Part shown: piece by piece, positions 7,264-15,368 of the stretch
How positions within the stretch are numbered: position 1 is the stretch's first letter
Layout of the letters: each line of letters begins with the position of its first letter
Notes under the pieces: generated by a model
Told to the model about the DNA's origin: nothing
The model's input: only the letters and a program-made list of their open reading frames with translations
Database searches by the model: none
Origin: Sedimenticola sp.
GTDB lineage: Bacteria; Pseudomonadota; Gammaproteobacteria; Chromatiales; Chromatiaceae
NCBI GenBank assembly: GCA_026984055.1
Contig: JALSSX010000280.1
Span: 1-32,811, forward strand
Length of the DNA stretch: 32,811 nucleotides
Reading direction: 5' to 3'
Position numbers and translations under genes: made by a program

Positions 7264-7748
7264 CAGGCAATATCCACGCGCATGCCACGATGCACTCGGG
7301 GAAACAGATCGAGTAGATCGGCATTACGCATGCGAATGCAACCGTGCGATCCGGGCTCGCCCATCGCCACCGAATCCGGGGAACCGTGGATATAGATGAA
7401 GCGTCGCCGGGTATCAACCTCGCCACCGCGATTACGCCCTGGCTCGCAGCCGCCGAGCCACAGGATGCGCGTAAGTATCCAATCGCGACCGGGAAAGCGC
7501 TCGGCCAGTTCCGGCGTATAGACCTCTCCAGTCGGTCGCCGGCCGACGAACACCGTGTTCTCGGCGCAACCATCACCAATCTTCAGCACGATGCGATGTT
7601 GCCCGCGAGGCGTGCATTCCGAGCCAAAACACTCGCCCACGCCATTACCCGCGGTCGACACCGGATACTCCAATCGTGATCGTTCCTGCTCCAATAGTTG
7701 CAATCGCTGCGCCTGGATATCGATGCGCAACCGGGCTACCCGACTCAT
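7263..7748 (-). CDS. YkuD-family enzyme without signal peptide, probable cytoplasmic L,D-carboxypeptidase
   Basis: The protein has 161 residues and is almost entirely one L,D-transpeptidase (YkuD) domain. The catalytic motif is SHGCIRM with His135 and Cys137; the upstream conserved histidine is His121 (YIHGSPDS). There is no signal peptide or membrane segment, unlike periplasmic L,D-transpeptidases. Short signal-less YkuD proteins include the ElsL/LdtK type of Acinetobacter, a cytoplasmic L,D-carboxypeptidase that trims murein tetrapeptides during recycling. Placement directly before two peptide-permease genes fits that role. The ATG overlaps the nhaA stop (ATGA). The alternative is a transpeptidase exported by an unrecognised route. 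Family: very sure; carboxypeptidase role: inference. Confidence 0.85.
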   Translation of the reverse strand: MSRVARLRIDIQAQRLQLLEQERSRLEYPVSTAGNGVGECFGSECTPRGQHRIVLKIGDGCAENTVFVGRRPTGEVYTPELAERFPGRDWILTRILWLGGCEPGRNRGGEVDTRRRFIYIHGSPDSVAMGEPGSHGCIRMRNADLLDLFPRVHRGMRVDIA

Positions 7749-9124
7749 GCTCCCGTGGGTTTCCTCGAAACCATCAACAGCCACAGATAGCCGCCCACGC
7801 CAGCGAGTAACGAAGCGACGAGAATACCCGTCTTGGCCATCAGCAGATTCTCCGGCTGGCTGGCGAAGGCCAGCTCGGCGATAAAGATCGACATCGTGAA
7901 ACCGATGCCACCGAGCAGCGCGACGCCGGCCAACTGAGTGAACGATGTGTTCGCCGGTAACTGTCCAAACCCCAGTTTCAGCGCAATCCAGCAGCTACCG
8001 GCGATACCGAGAAATTTGCCGAGCACCAGGCCAGCGATGACGCCAAAGGTCACCGGATGGGTGAAGGTGCCGGACAAGGCCGAGAAATCGATCGGTACGC
8101 CAGCGTTGATCAGCGCAAATAGCGGTATCACCAGATAGGCCACCGGCATGTGCCACTGATGTTCCAGGCGCTGCAATGGCGCCTGAACCTTCAACACACC
8201 GTTTTCCAGCGTTTGTACGATGCCGCGCTGCGCCTCGTTGGTCAGGATATTCTCACCAGGACGATACTCGGCGTCGAAACGTCCCAGCAGGTGCTTCATG
8301 CGCTTGCTGAACAGACGCGGATCGAACTTTGGATAGGCCGGGATGGTAAACGCAGCGATGACGCCCGCCAGGGTGGCATGCACCCCGGATGTCAACAACG
8401 CCATCCATAACAGGATGGCGACCAGGAAATACGGCAGCGGCTTGCGAATGCCAAACAGATTGAAGCTGACTAGCACGCCGGTCAGCAAAGCCGCAACCGC
8501 CAGTGCCGACCACGACAGTTCTGCGGTGTAGAACAGTGCGATCACCAGCACCGCGCCCAGATCGTCGACGATCGCCAAGGCGACCAGAAAGGTGATCAGC
8601 GATTTCGGCACGCGGCCCGCGAGCAAGGCCAACGCACCCACCGCAAAAGCGATGTCGGTCGCCATCGGAATGCCCCAGCCCTTCGCGGTGGCGCCATCCG
8701 GATTCAGCAGCAGATACAGCAACGCCGGTACCAGCATGCCGCCGATGGCCGCAATGATCGGCAGGATGGCATGCCGCAGGTCGGACAGCTCGCCGACCAG
8801 GATCTCGCGTTTCAGTTCCAGGCCAACGACAAAAAAGAAGAACATCATCAGGCCGTCGTTGACCCAGTGCTGCAACGACATCTTCAGCGCGTGATCGCCG
8901 AAGCTGAAGCCCAGCTTGGTGTGTATCAGATGCAGATAGGTATCGGCATACCGGCCATTGGCGAGAAACAACGCAATCACCGCGCAGATCATCAGCAGCA
9001 TGCCGCTGGTGGTCTGACGGTGGATGAACTCATCGAACGGCGTCAGAACCCTGTCGAAGGCCCGCTCCCACGGCGCGTAGAAAACCTGCCATCTCGATGG
9101 CTTCATCTGTTTGTCGCCGGTCAT
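7745..9124 (-). CDS. nhaA: Na+/H+ antiporter NhaA
   Basis: An inner-membrane antiporter that expels Na+ in exchange for protons. Family motifs are clear: MMFFFFVVGLELKREILVG near 93-111, PMATDIAF with Asp157, and AIVDDLGAVL with Asp187 and Asp188. The 30-residue spacing equals that between Asp133 and Asp163/Asp164 of the E. coli protein. At 459 residues it is longer than the E. coli protein (388), with an extra loop after the middle of the chain (about 280-325), as in many NhaA homologues. I chose the ATG at 9124, which has GGAG eight bases upstream, over the in-frame GTG at 9139. It is the first gene of a four-gene overlapping operon. A 6-bp GC-rich hairpin (9169-9185) lies about 45 bases upstream of the start. 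Confidence 0.95.
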   Translation of the reverse strand: MTGDKQMKPSRWQVFYAPWERAFDRVLTPFDEFIHRQTTSGMLLMICAVIALFLANGRYADTYLHLIHTKLGFSFGDHALKMSLQHWVNDGLMMFFFFVVGLELKREILVGELSDLRHAILPIIAAIGGMLVPALLYLLLNPDGATAKGWGIPMATDIAFAVGALALLAGRVPKSLITFLVALAIVDDLGAVLVIALFYTAELSWSALAVAALLTGVLVSFNLFGIRKPLPYFLVAILLWMALLTSGVHATLAGVIAAFTIPAYPKFDPRLFSKRMKHLLGRFDAEYRPGENILTNEAQRGIVQTLENGVLKVQAPLQRLEHQWHMPVAYLVIPLFALINAGVPIDFSALSGTFTHPVTFGVIAGLVLGKFLGIAGSCWIALKLGFGQLPANTSFTQLAGVALLGGIGFTMSIFIAELAFASQPENLLMAKTGILVASLLAGVGGYLWLLMVSRKPTGA

Positions 9125-9531
9125 AAAGATTGTCTCCACGGAACAGAAATCTGGAACCCGCTATTCTGCCCGCCAAACCGGCGGGAAACCAGCACGGATC
9201 GGTCGCGCTCGGAATAGCGTCATTCAACCACGCATCACTTTGATTGACGGGGTTGGGGACCGGGTCCCGCCCAAGGAGGGAAAAGGCGCTATCCGCAAGA
9301 GCACCGCGACAGGCGCCAGCAACGTATTCATGATGAGAATGCATCCACACGTGGGAGCAGGAATGTCATGGCGCGCGAAACGCTGAATTCCGCGAGCGGT
9401 TCGAACACATGCAGCGGCGCGTGGAGAGGGATCTTTATGTGTCACGACCAGCCAATATCAGGAGCAAGGCACTGGAAATGCCCCCGGCACTTCCAGCATT
9501 CCCAACTTTCCCATGGGTTGGGCCACATGCC
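9125..9531. other. Gene-free stretch between rnfH and nhaA
   Basis: This must hold the nhaA promoter, but none is clear to me. It contains the hairpin CCCGCC/GGCGGG at 9169-9185, repeat copy 2 at 9454-9503, and a segment at 9351-9380 (GTGGGAGCAGGAATGTC then ATGGCGCGCGAAA) that resembles the GTGGGAGC...CGCGAA layout of REP elements in pseudomonads. The last is weak because the two arms barely pair. Confidence 0.45.
9454..9503 (+). repeat. 50-bp dispersed repeat, copy 2
   Basis: This is the partner of 553-602. The central palindrome is better here: CTGGAAATGCC pairs with GGCACTTCCAG with one mismatch. It lies just downstream of the rnfH stop on the other strand, so both copies sit close to a gene end. 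Confidence 0.65.
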
Positions 9532-9879
9532 TCACCGGTTGGCGAGATGATCGCGCGGGACTGCCGCCGCGCCCTTCTTCATCACCTTGCCCTCGGCAGC
9601 ACGCCTGCGTCGCGCCTCCTTCGGGTCGGCGATCAACGGTCGATAGATCTCGACCCTGTCGCCGGGATTCAGTACCGCATCGAGTTTGCTCAGCTTACCG
9701 AAGATACCGACCTTATTCTTGCGCAGATCAATCATCGGGAAACGCTGTAGAATGCCCGACTGGTGGATCGCCTCCTCTAGCGTCGCGCCGCGACGCACTT
9801 CCAGCGGGATGATCGCCTGTTCGTTGGGCAATGCAAAAGCGACCTCCACCCTCATCTTGCCACTCTCTTGTTCAGTCAC
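9532..9879 (-). CDS. rnfH: RnfH family protein (RatB)
   Basis: A small beta-grasp protein of the RnfH (UPF0125) family, recognised from MRVEVAFALPNEQ, TLEEAIHQSGIL, IDLRKNKVGIFGKL and DRVEIYRPLIADPKEARRRR. The chain has 115 residues with a basic C-terminus. Despite the name, its link to the Rnf complex is not established; it is regularly encoded beside ratA, as here. I chose GTG at 9879: it has GAGGT five bases upstream and overlaps the ratA stop (GTGACTGA). An ATG at 9855 would also give a complete domain but has a poorer binding site. Confidence 0.88.
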   Translation of the reverse strand: MTEQESGKMRVEVAFALPNEQAIIPLEVRRGATLEEAIHQSGILQRFPMIDLRKNKVGIFGKLSKLDAVLNPGDRVEIYRPLIADPKEARRRRAAEGKVMKKGAAAVPRDHLANR

Positions 9880-10306
9880 GGTACACCTCGTCGGCGCGTT
9901 TGCAAAATGAATCCACCAAGCTATTGGCAATCTGACCGAATACCGCGCCAAACGCCATGTTGATCAACCGACCGGAGAATTCGAATTCGAGATGTAGCGC
10001 CACCTTGCAGGCATTCTCGCCGAGTCCGGTGAATTCCCAGGCGCCCTCCAATTTACGGAACGGCCCGTCACGCAATTTGATCTCGACGCGCTGGTTTTCC
10101 ACCAGCCGGTTACAGGTAGAAAAGGTCTGGCTGATGCCGAGATTGCTCACCGTCAGCTCGCCACACACTTCATCCGGGGTGCGGCTCAGCAGCCGCGACT
10201 TGCTGCACCATGGCAGAAAATCCTGATAGTGTTCGACTTCGATCACCAAGCGGTACATTTGCGCTGGCGCATGCCGTACCAACGCACTCTTTTCGACGAT
10301 AGGCAA
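9872..10306 (-). CDS. ratA: RatA family SRPBCC protein (COQ10-like)
   Basis: A 144-residue START/polyketide-cyclase-fold protein. Family signatures are ALVRHAPAQMYRLVIEVEHY, FLPWCSKSRLLS, LRDGPFRKLEGAWEF and the C-terminal FGQIANSLVDSFCKRADEVY. In E. coli the homologue was reported to block 70S assembly as a toxin; in other organisms the family binds ubiquinone. Which applies here cannot be told. The start is TTG directly after the symporter stop (TGATTG), with GGAG eight bases upstream; no in-frame ATG lies early enough. Its stop overlaps the rnfH start. The convergence of family, position next to rnfH and closeness to smpB is standard for gammaproteobacteria. Confidence 0.9.
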   Translation of the reverse strand: MPIVEKSALVRHAPAQMYRLVIEVEHYQDFLPWCSKSRLLSRTPDEVCGELTVSNLGISQTFSTCNRLVENQRVEIKLRDGPFRKLEGAWEFTGLGENACKVALHLEFEFSGRLINMAFGAVFGQIANSLVDSFCKRADEVYRD

Positions 10307-11719
10307 TCAGAATACTCCCAAGGCATTCAGCATGACGATGAATACCGCCAGTGGTGTGACGTAACGGACCAGGAAGCGCCAAATCCCATAGAGCGCGGGG
10401 TGCGCCAGGTTCAACTCGTCCTCGCTGGCCGCGCGACTCATCAGCCAACCGGCGAATATTGCGATCAGCACGCCACCCAATGGCAACATGATATTCGCGG
10501 TCAAGTAGTCGAGCAGGTCGAAGAAGGTCTTGCCGAACAACTTGTAGTGATCCCCAGACCAGAGATTGAACGAGAATATCGTGCCGACGCCGACCAGCCA
10601 GACGACGATGCCGGATATCACCGATGCCCGCAAGCGGCTATGGCCCTTGTTCTCCACCAGCCAGGCAACCGCCGGCTCGATCAACGAGATCGCCGAGGTC
10701 CACGCGGCAAACACCAGCAACACGAAGAATAGCGTGCCGAACAACTGTCCGTAGGGCATGTGGCCGAACGCCAGCGGCAGGGTCTGGAAGATCAAGCCGG
10801 GACCGGAACCCGGCTCCAGCCCGTTGGCGAACACGATCGGGAAGATCGCCATGCCGGCAAGCAAGGCGACACTGGTATCGGCGATCGCGATCCATATCGA
10901 GGCCGCCGCGATGGAGGCTCTCTTCGGCATATACGAGCCATAGACCATGATCGCGCCCATGCCCAGGCTCAGGGTGAAGAAGGCATGCCCCATGGCAATC
11001 AATAAGGGTTGCCAACTAAACTCGCAGATCCGCGCGCCGTCGATCGTCTCGCAGGCATGGAACACCTCGCCGAAACGCATCGAAAACAGGAAATCCAACC
11101 CCCTGTCGAAGGCGCCGGTGTTCATTGCGTACCCCACCATCACCAACATCAGCACGAATAGCATCGGCATCAGCCAGCGTACCGCCTGCTCCAGGCCGTT
11201 TTTCACTCCCTGGGCGACGACGAGCATGGTCATGAACATGAAGATACTGTGCCAGGCGAGCAGTTTCTCTGGACTGCCGACCAGGCCGCCGAACAGATCG
11301 CCAACACCCTTGGCATCCAGGCCATTGAACAGCCCGGCCCCGGCGCGAAACACATAGGCCAACGCCCAACCGGCGATGACGCTGTAATAGGATAGAATCA
11401 GCACCCCGGCGAGCACGCCCATCCAGCCGAGCAGCCCCCAGGCCGGATTCAGGCCATCGGCGGCGGCTAGATCGCGCATCGTGTTGATCGGGCTCTTGCG
11501 GCCGCGTCGGCCCAACATAATCTCGGCCATCATGATCGGAATGCCGATCGCCAGGATGCACACCAGATACATCAGCACGAAGGCGCCACCGCCGTTCTCG
11601 CCGGTGATATAGGGAAATTTCCAAATGTTCCCCAAGCCAACGGCGGAACCCGCCGCCGCGAGGATGAACATCAGTCGGGAGGACCATTGTCCGTGGATGG
11701 ATTTTTTTTCTGTCGTCAT
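10307..11719 (-). CDS. Sodium-dependent symporter of the NSS/SNF family
   Basis: A 470-residue inner-membrane protein with 11 to 12 predicted helices. The first helix carries the family signature [20 protein letters not shown] (residues 21-40), the unwound segment that binds Na+ and substrate in LeuT-type transporters. [20 protein letters not shown] follows. It most likely imports an amino acid with sodium, but the substrate cannot be deduced. It heads a unit with ratA and rnfH (no gap to ratA) and is divergent from smpB. A sodium symporter and the NhaA antiporter nearby suggest routine sodium cycling, although they are in separate transcription units. Confidence 0.93.
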   Translation of the reverse strand: MTTEKKSIHGQWSSRLMFILAAAGSAVGLGNIWKFPYITGENGGGAFVLMYLVCILAIGIPIMMAEIMLGRRGRKSPINTMRDLAAADGLNPAWGLLGWMGVLAGVLILSYYSVIAGWALAYVFRAGAGLFNGLDAKGVGDLFGGLVGSPEKLLAWHSIFMFMTMLVVAQGVKNGLEQAVRWLMPMLFVLMLVMVGYAMNTGAFDRGLDFLFSMRFGEVFHACETIDGARICEFSWQPLLIAMGHAFFTLSLGMGAIMVYGSYMPKRASIAAASIWIAIADTSVALLAGMAIFPIVFANGLEPGSGPGLIFQTLPLAFGHMPYGQLFGTLFFVLLVFAAWTSAISLIEPAVAWLVENKGHSRLRASVISGIVVWLVGVGTIFSFNLWSGDHYKLFGKTFFDLLDYLTANIMLPLGGVLIAIFAGWLMSRAASEDELNLAHPALYGIWRFLVRYVTPLAVFIVMLNALGVF

Positions 11720-11754
11720 GGGTCTCAGCCATCGTCCGTTATTGCAAGCCTCGC

Positions 11755-11783
11755 ATTCTCAATGAAATTCGCGCTGATCTCAA
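11755..11783 (-). promoter_or_regulatory. Candidate promoter of symporter-ratA-rnfH
   Basis: On the minus strand TTGAGA is separated by exactly 17 bases from GAGAAT, 36 bases before the symporter start. The -35 is a good match and the -10 is four of six. Position within the short divergent gap supports it. Confidence 0.4.
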
Positions 11784-11795
11784 TCCTGGGAAAAA

Positions 11796-11804
11796 TGGTA
11801 AGAT
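11796..11804 (+). promoter_or_regulatory. Extended -10 element before smpB
   Basis: TGGTAAGAT fits the extended -10 pattern TGnTAnnnT, with no clear -35. A start about seven bases downstream would fall at or next to the smpB ATG at 11812, implying a leaderless or nearly leaderless transcript; no ribosome binding site is visible there. Confidence 0.4.
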
Positions 11805-11811
11805 CGCGCCC

Positions 11812-12297
11812 ATGGCAAAAAAAGGCAAAAAACGCGCAAGACACGGCGGCAAGACGATCGCCGTCAACAAGAAGGCGGGCTTCGAATATTTCATCGAGGA
11901 ACGCTTCGAGGCCGGACTGGTGCTGCAAGGTTGGGAGGTCAAGAGCCTGCGCGCCGGCAAGGTGCAGATCATGGAAGGCTACGTCACCGTGAAGGACCAC
12001 GAAGCCTTTCTGTTCGGCGCGCTGATCACGCCACTGCCGACCGTCTCGACGCACTACGTCCCCGATCCGCGACGTACGCGCAAACTGCTTTTGCACCGAC
12101 ATGAACTCAATCGCCTGATCGGTGTGGTGGAGCGCAAGGGCTATACCCTGGTGCCAGTCTCGCTGTATTGGAAGAACGGCCGCGCCAAGCTGGAGATCGG
12201 CCTGGCGAAAGGTAAGAAGCAACATGACAAGCGCGCCAGCGAGAAAGAGCGCGACTGGAAGCGCGACAAGGCACGAATGCTGAAGGATCTTCGATGA
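11812..12297 (+). CDS. smpB: SmpB, tmRNA-binding protein
   Basis: SmpB binds tmRNA and, in trans-translation, enters the decoding centre of stalled ribosomes so that the nascent chain is tagged and freed. The 161-residue protein matches end to end: [39 protein letters not shown]-type segment [35 protein letters not shown] and [19 protein letters not shown]. The basic C-terminal tail ([19 protein letters not shown]) is the part that folds in the mRNA channel. The tmRNA gene is not next to it in this window. It overlaps the following small gene by ATGA. Confidence 0.97.
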   Translation: MAKKGKKRARHGGKTIAVNKKAGFEYFIEERFEAGLVLQGWEVKSLRAGKVQIMEGYVTVKDHEAFLFGALITPLPTVSTHYVPDPRRTRKLLLHRHELNRLIGVVERKGYTLVPVSLYWKNGRAKLEIGLAKGKKQHDKRASEKERDWKRDKARMLKDLR

Positions 12298-12482
12298 ACA
12301 TGGACGGGCCGAAACAACCGGCGCGCCACGCGGCAGGACGCGCGCGTACATCGCTACTCGCCTGGCTGTTACTGTTGATCGCTGGTGTTGCCTATCTGAA
12401 ATGGCAAGGCGCCGTGATATCCGACATCCTCGGGCATACTCCTGGCGCGCCACCCGTCAGTCAATCCGTGGATGCGCATTGA
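12294..12482 (+). CDS. Small single-pass membrane protein, unknown function
   Basis: A 62-residue protein with a basic N-terminus (residues 1-19, several Lys/Arg) followed by one hydrophobic helix ([17 protein letters not shown], about 21-37) and a short polar tail. The positive-inside rule would place the N-terminus in the cytoplasm. The ATG overlaps the smpB stop and AGGA lies seven bases upstream, inside smpB, which supports real translation coupled to smpB. I do not recognise a family. Confidence 0.6.
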   Translation: MNMDGPKQPARHAAGRARTSLLAWLLLLIAGVAYLKWQGAVISDILGHTPGAPPVSQSVDAH

Positions 12483-12584
12483 CCGGCGGTCGCCGATATG
12501 ATCGCACGGGGCCTTGAATTTACAAGGGAGTTTACGAAGGGGCGGAATACCCGGGTATCTTTCCAAGAGAGTATTCGCGATTTC

Positions 12585-12593
12585 TGATATACT
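12585..12593 (+). promoter_or_regulatory. Extended -10 promoter of the RNA helicase gene
   Basis: TGATATACT matches the extended -10 consensus (TG-n-TATACT, five of six). No -35 is obvious. It would give a leader of about 48 bases before the ATG at 12648. It lies in the only gap between the smpB unit and the helicase gene. Confidence 0.45.
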
Positions 12594-12647
12594 TTCGGAT
12601 TGGCTTCTTTGCCACCTCCTCGCCCGCTCTACAGGTACACCCCGCAC

Positions 12648-14399
12648 ATGCCAGACCCCAATATCCTACCCGGTTTCGATGAACTGGAACTCGATCCGCG
12701 TCTCCTCCAGGCTGTCCAGGATGTCGGCTACGAAACCCCGTCACCCATTCAGGCAGCCTGTATTCCCCCCCTGCTGGCAGGCAAGGATCTGCTCGGTCAA
12801 GCCCAGACCGGCACAGGCAAGACCGCCGCGTTCGCATTGCCGCTGTTGTCACGCATCGACCTGGGCAAGGCAGCACCACAACTGCTGATACTGGCGCCGA
12901 CCCGTGAGCTGGCCATCCAGGTCGCCGAGGCGTTTCAGAGCTACGCCCGCCATCTACCGGGCTTCCATGTGTTGCCAATCTATGGTGGCCAGTCCTACGG
13001 TCTGCAACTGAGGCCACTGAAGCGCGGCGTGCATGTCGTCGTCGGAACGCCGGGACGGGTAATGGACCACATCCGGCGTGGCACCTTGCAGCTCGACAAG
13101 CTGCAAGCGCTGGTCCTCGACGAAGCCGACGAGATGCTGCGCATGGGCTTCATCGACGATGTCGAATGGATACTCGAACACACCCCACAGGAACGCCAAA
13201 TCGCGCTGTTCTCGGCAACCATGCCGGATGTCATCCGCAAGGTGGCGAGAAAGCATCTGAACAAGCCGGAAGAGGTGCGCATCGCAAGCAAGACGACCAC
13301 CGCCGACACCATCCGCCAGCGGTACTGGCAGGTCAGCGGCCTGCACAAGTTGGATGCCCTGACGCGCATCCTGGAGAGCGAGGACTTCGACGCCATGCTG
13401 GTGTTCGTGCGCACCAAGACCTCGACCGTGGATCTGGCCGAGAAACTATCGGCGCGCGGCCATGCCTGCGAGGCGCTGAACGGCGACATTCCGCAGGCGA
13501 ATCGCGAGAAGATCGTTGACCGTCTAAAGCGCGGCAAGCTGGATATTCTGGTCGCCACCGACGTGGTCGCGCGTGGCCTCGACGTGGAGCGCATCAGCCA
13601 TGTCATCAACTACGACATCCCCTATGACGTGGAATCGTACACACATCGCATCGGACGCACCGGGCGCGCCGGGCGCAAAGGCGACGCCATCCTGTTCATC
13701 GCGCCGCGCGAACGCCGCCTGCTACGCACTTTCGAGCGGCATACCCGTCAACCGATCGAGGCGATGCAGATGCCCTCGACCAGCGAGATCAACATAAAAC
13801 GCATGGACCGCTTCAAGCAGCGCATCAGCGACACCCTAGCCAGCAATGACTTGGACATTTTCACCCAGGTGGTCGGTGACTATCAGCAAGAACACGACAC
13901 CGACCCGCTGTTAATCGCCGCCGCACTCGCGAAACTTGCCCAGGGCGAGACGCCGCTGCTGCTCAGCGACAGACCACAGCGTAAAAAGGCAGACAAAAGA
14001 GAACGCGCCGAGCGGCCGGGCACAAACAAGCGCACCGAGAAACGCAACCGGCCAGTCAAGGATGCCCCGTCCAGCAAAGCCTTGCCATTAAGCGAATTCC
14101 CGGATATCCCGATGGAGCGTTACCGTCTCGACGTCGGTTATCAACAGAACGTCAAGCCGGGGAACATAGTCGGCGCAATCGCTAACGAGGCTGAGATCGA
14201 AAGCTGCTACATCGGCCATATCGAGATTCACGATGACTTCTCGACCGTGGACCTGCCCGAGGGCATGCCGCCGGAAACGCTGAACACACTGAAAAAGGCC
14301 TGGGTCTGTGGCCAGCGCCTGAACCTGCGCAAGTACAGCGACAAACCCAGCAAGAGGAAAGGCCCGAAACATGCCGGCAAGGCAAGAAAGCGGACCTAG
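12648..14399 (+). CDS. deaD: DEAD-box ATP-dependent RNA helicase, DeaD/CsdA type
   Basis: A 583-residue helicase. Motifs in order: Q motif (GYETPSPIQ, 27-35), Walker A (AQTGTGKT, 52-59), PTREL (84-88), TPGR (134-137), DEAD (158-161), SAT (189-191), ARGLD (308-312) and HRIGRTGRAGR (333-343). A lysine/arginine-rich linker (about 465-495) joins a C-terminal DbpA-like RNA-binding domain (MERYRLDVGYQQNVKPGNIV onward) found in DeaD/CsdA. The family unwinds structured RNA in ribosome assembly and mRNA turnover, especially in the cold. I chose the ATG at 12648 because the helicase fold begins just after it; the longer frame from 12600 adds residues with no homology features. The stop abuts repeat copy B directly. 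Confidence 0.93.
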   Translation: MPDPNILPGFDELELDPRLLQAVQDVGYETPSPIQAACIPPLLAGKDLLGQAQTGTGKTAAFALPLLSRIDLGKAAPQLLILAPTRELAIQVAEAFQSYARHLPGFHVLPIYGGQSYGLQLRPLKRGVHVVVGTPGRVMDHIRRGTLQLDKLQALVLDEADEMLRMGFIDDVEWILEHTPQERQIALFSATMPDVIRKVARKHLNKPEEVRIASKTTTADTIRQRYWQVSGLHKLDALTRILESEDFDAMLVFVRTKTSTVDLAEKLSARGHACEALNGDIPQANREKIVDRLKRGKLDILVATDVVARGLDVERISHVINYDIPYDVESYTHRIGRTGRAGRKGDAILFIAPRERRLLRTFERHTRQPIEAMQMPSTSEINIKRMDRFKQRISDTLASNDLDIFTQVVGDYQQEHDTDPLLIAAALAKLAQGETPLLLSDRPQRKKADKRERAERPGTNKRTEKRNRPVKDAPSSKALPLSEFPDIPMERYRLDVGYQQNVKPGNIVGAIANEAEIESCYIGHIEIHDDFSTVDLPEGMPPETLNTLKKAWVCGQRLNLRKYSDKPSKRKGPKHAGKARKRT

Positions 14400-14491
14400 C
14401 AGGCCGTTGAAAAAGTCCTTCCATGGACTTTTTCAACGACGGAACCGGAAAATGCAACTTCCCGGTTCCTTCATTGTACCGCACACAGGCC
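14400..14491 (+). repeat. Composite hairpin-chain repeat, copy B (internally deleted)
   Basis: It begins at the base after the helicase stop. The first hairpin is a perfect 14-bp stem (CGTTGAAAAAGTCC, loop ttccat, at 14405-14438). The second pairs GGAACCGG (14441-14448) with CCGGTTCC (14462-14469). It then runs from CTTCATT straight to GTACCGCACACAGGCC, missing about 40 bases (the CATTTTC hairpin and one arm of the next) that copies A and C retain. It lies between convergent genes and may double as their terminator. Confidence 0.85.
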
Positions 14492-14576
14492 GCGTGTCTC
14501 ACCGGATTCAGAGATCAGCCACAATGTTACCGCGGACGGACCACAGACGACCGGCTGCGTACTTCACGTTGACCGG

Positions 14577-15368
14577 CTATCGATCAAGGCTGGCAAGCAC
14601 AGAAGACGTTTCATCCCGCTCGCTACCAGGCCAGGGCAACAACGTACTGCACAGCGCCACCAAGGCGAGCGCCCATACGATGGCTGCGCCGCTGGGCAAA
14701 TCCCACCAAGCCGAGGCCAATAGGCCGGCCGCGTAACCCAAGGCACCAATCGCGTAGGCGCGCCACAGCCCGGCGCGGCCCTGCTGGCGCCGACGCACCG
14801 CAAGCGCCGGTACGATCAGGCTGGCGAACACCAAATACACGCCGACCAGTTGTACCGAGGCAGTCACCGCCAGGGCGAACACCAGATAGAAGCCGAAGCC
14901 GTGGCGCAACGCGGGAAAACGCCACCTTACCAGCAACAGCAAGGCATACAACGCCGCCACCCAGGCAATATGCGGCCATTCCACCCACAGGATTTGACCA
15001 GACAACAGGTGCGCGATACGTTCGCCGGCGTGCGCGTCATGGCTCAGCACCAGTACCGCCGCGCTGGCGGCAAGGACGAACACACTACCGATCACAGCCT
15101 CCTGGGCGTCGCGCCAATGGCGTTCCACCCAATGCAGGAAGAAAACCGCTGCGAGCGCCGCCAGTCCCGCGCCCAACTGTACCACCCAGTGCTGATCACC
15201 CATGCCGAGCACTTCCGCGAACAACGCGCCGAGAGCCGCTACCTGGGCCACGGCGAGATCAAGGAAAATGATGCCACGGCGTAACACTTCTCTGCCCAGC
15301 GGCACATGCAAGACGAGGATCAGCAAACCAGCGATGAACGCCGGGGTAAGGATGTCGAGGTCGATCAT
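14577..15368 (-). CDS. Metal ABC transporter permease (ZnuB-like)
   Basis: A 263-residue inner-membrane permease of the ABC-3 metal family with about seven to eight hydrophobic segments. GREVLRRGIIFLDLAVAQVAALG near residues 25-47 is the typical segment of zinc/manganese permeases, and the C-terminal half has VQLVGVYLVFASLIVPALAV. Its start overlaps the stop of the binding-protein gene (ATGA), so the two are coupled. The matching ATPase (ZnuC-like) is absent from this operon and from the window. Zinc is favoured by the neighbours; manganese or iron cannot be excluded from this chain alone. Confidence 0.9.
   Translation of the reverse strand: MIDLDILTPAFIAGLLILVLHVPLGREVLRRGIIFLDLAVAQVAALGALFAEVLGMGDQHWVVQLGAGLAALAAVFFLHWVERHWRDAQEAVIGSVFVLAASAAVLVLSHDAHAGERIAHLLSGQILWVEWPHIAWVAALYALLLLVRWRFPALRHGFGFYLVFALAVTASVQLVGVYLVFASLIVPALAVRRRQQGRAGLWRAYAIGALGYAAGLLASAWWDLPSGAAIVWALALVALCSTLLPWPGSERDETSSVLASLDR

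Noticed and set aside
9351-9380. REP element of the pseudomonad type
   Set aside because: The GTGGGAGC start is suggestive, but the arms barely pair and I found only one copy.
12483-12647. tmRNA gene next to smpB
   Set aside because: No tRNA-like ends or Ala-rich tag frame are visible in this gap or in the other gap beside smpB.
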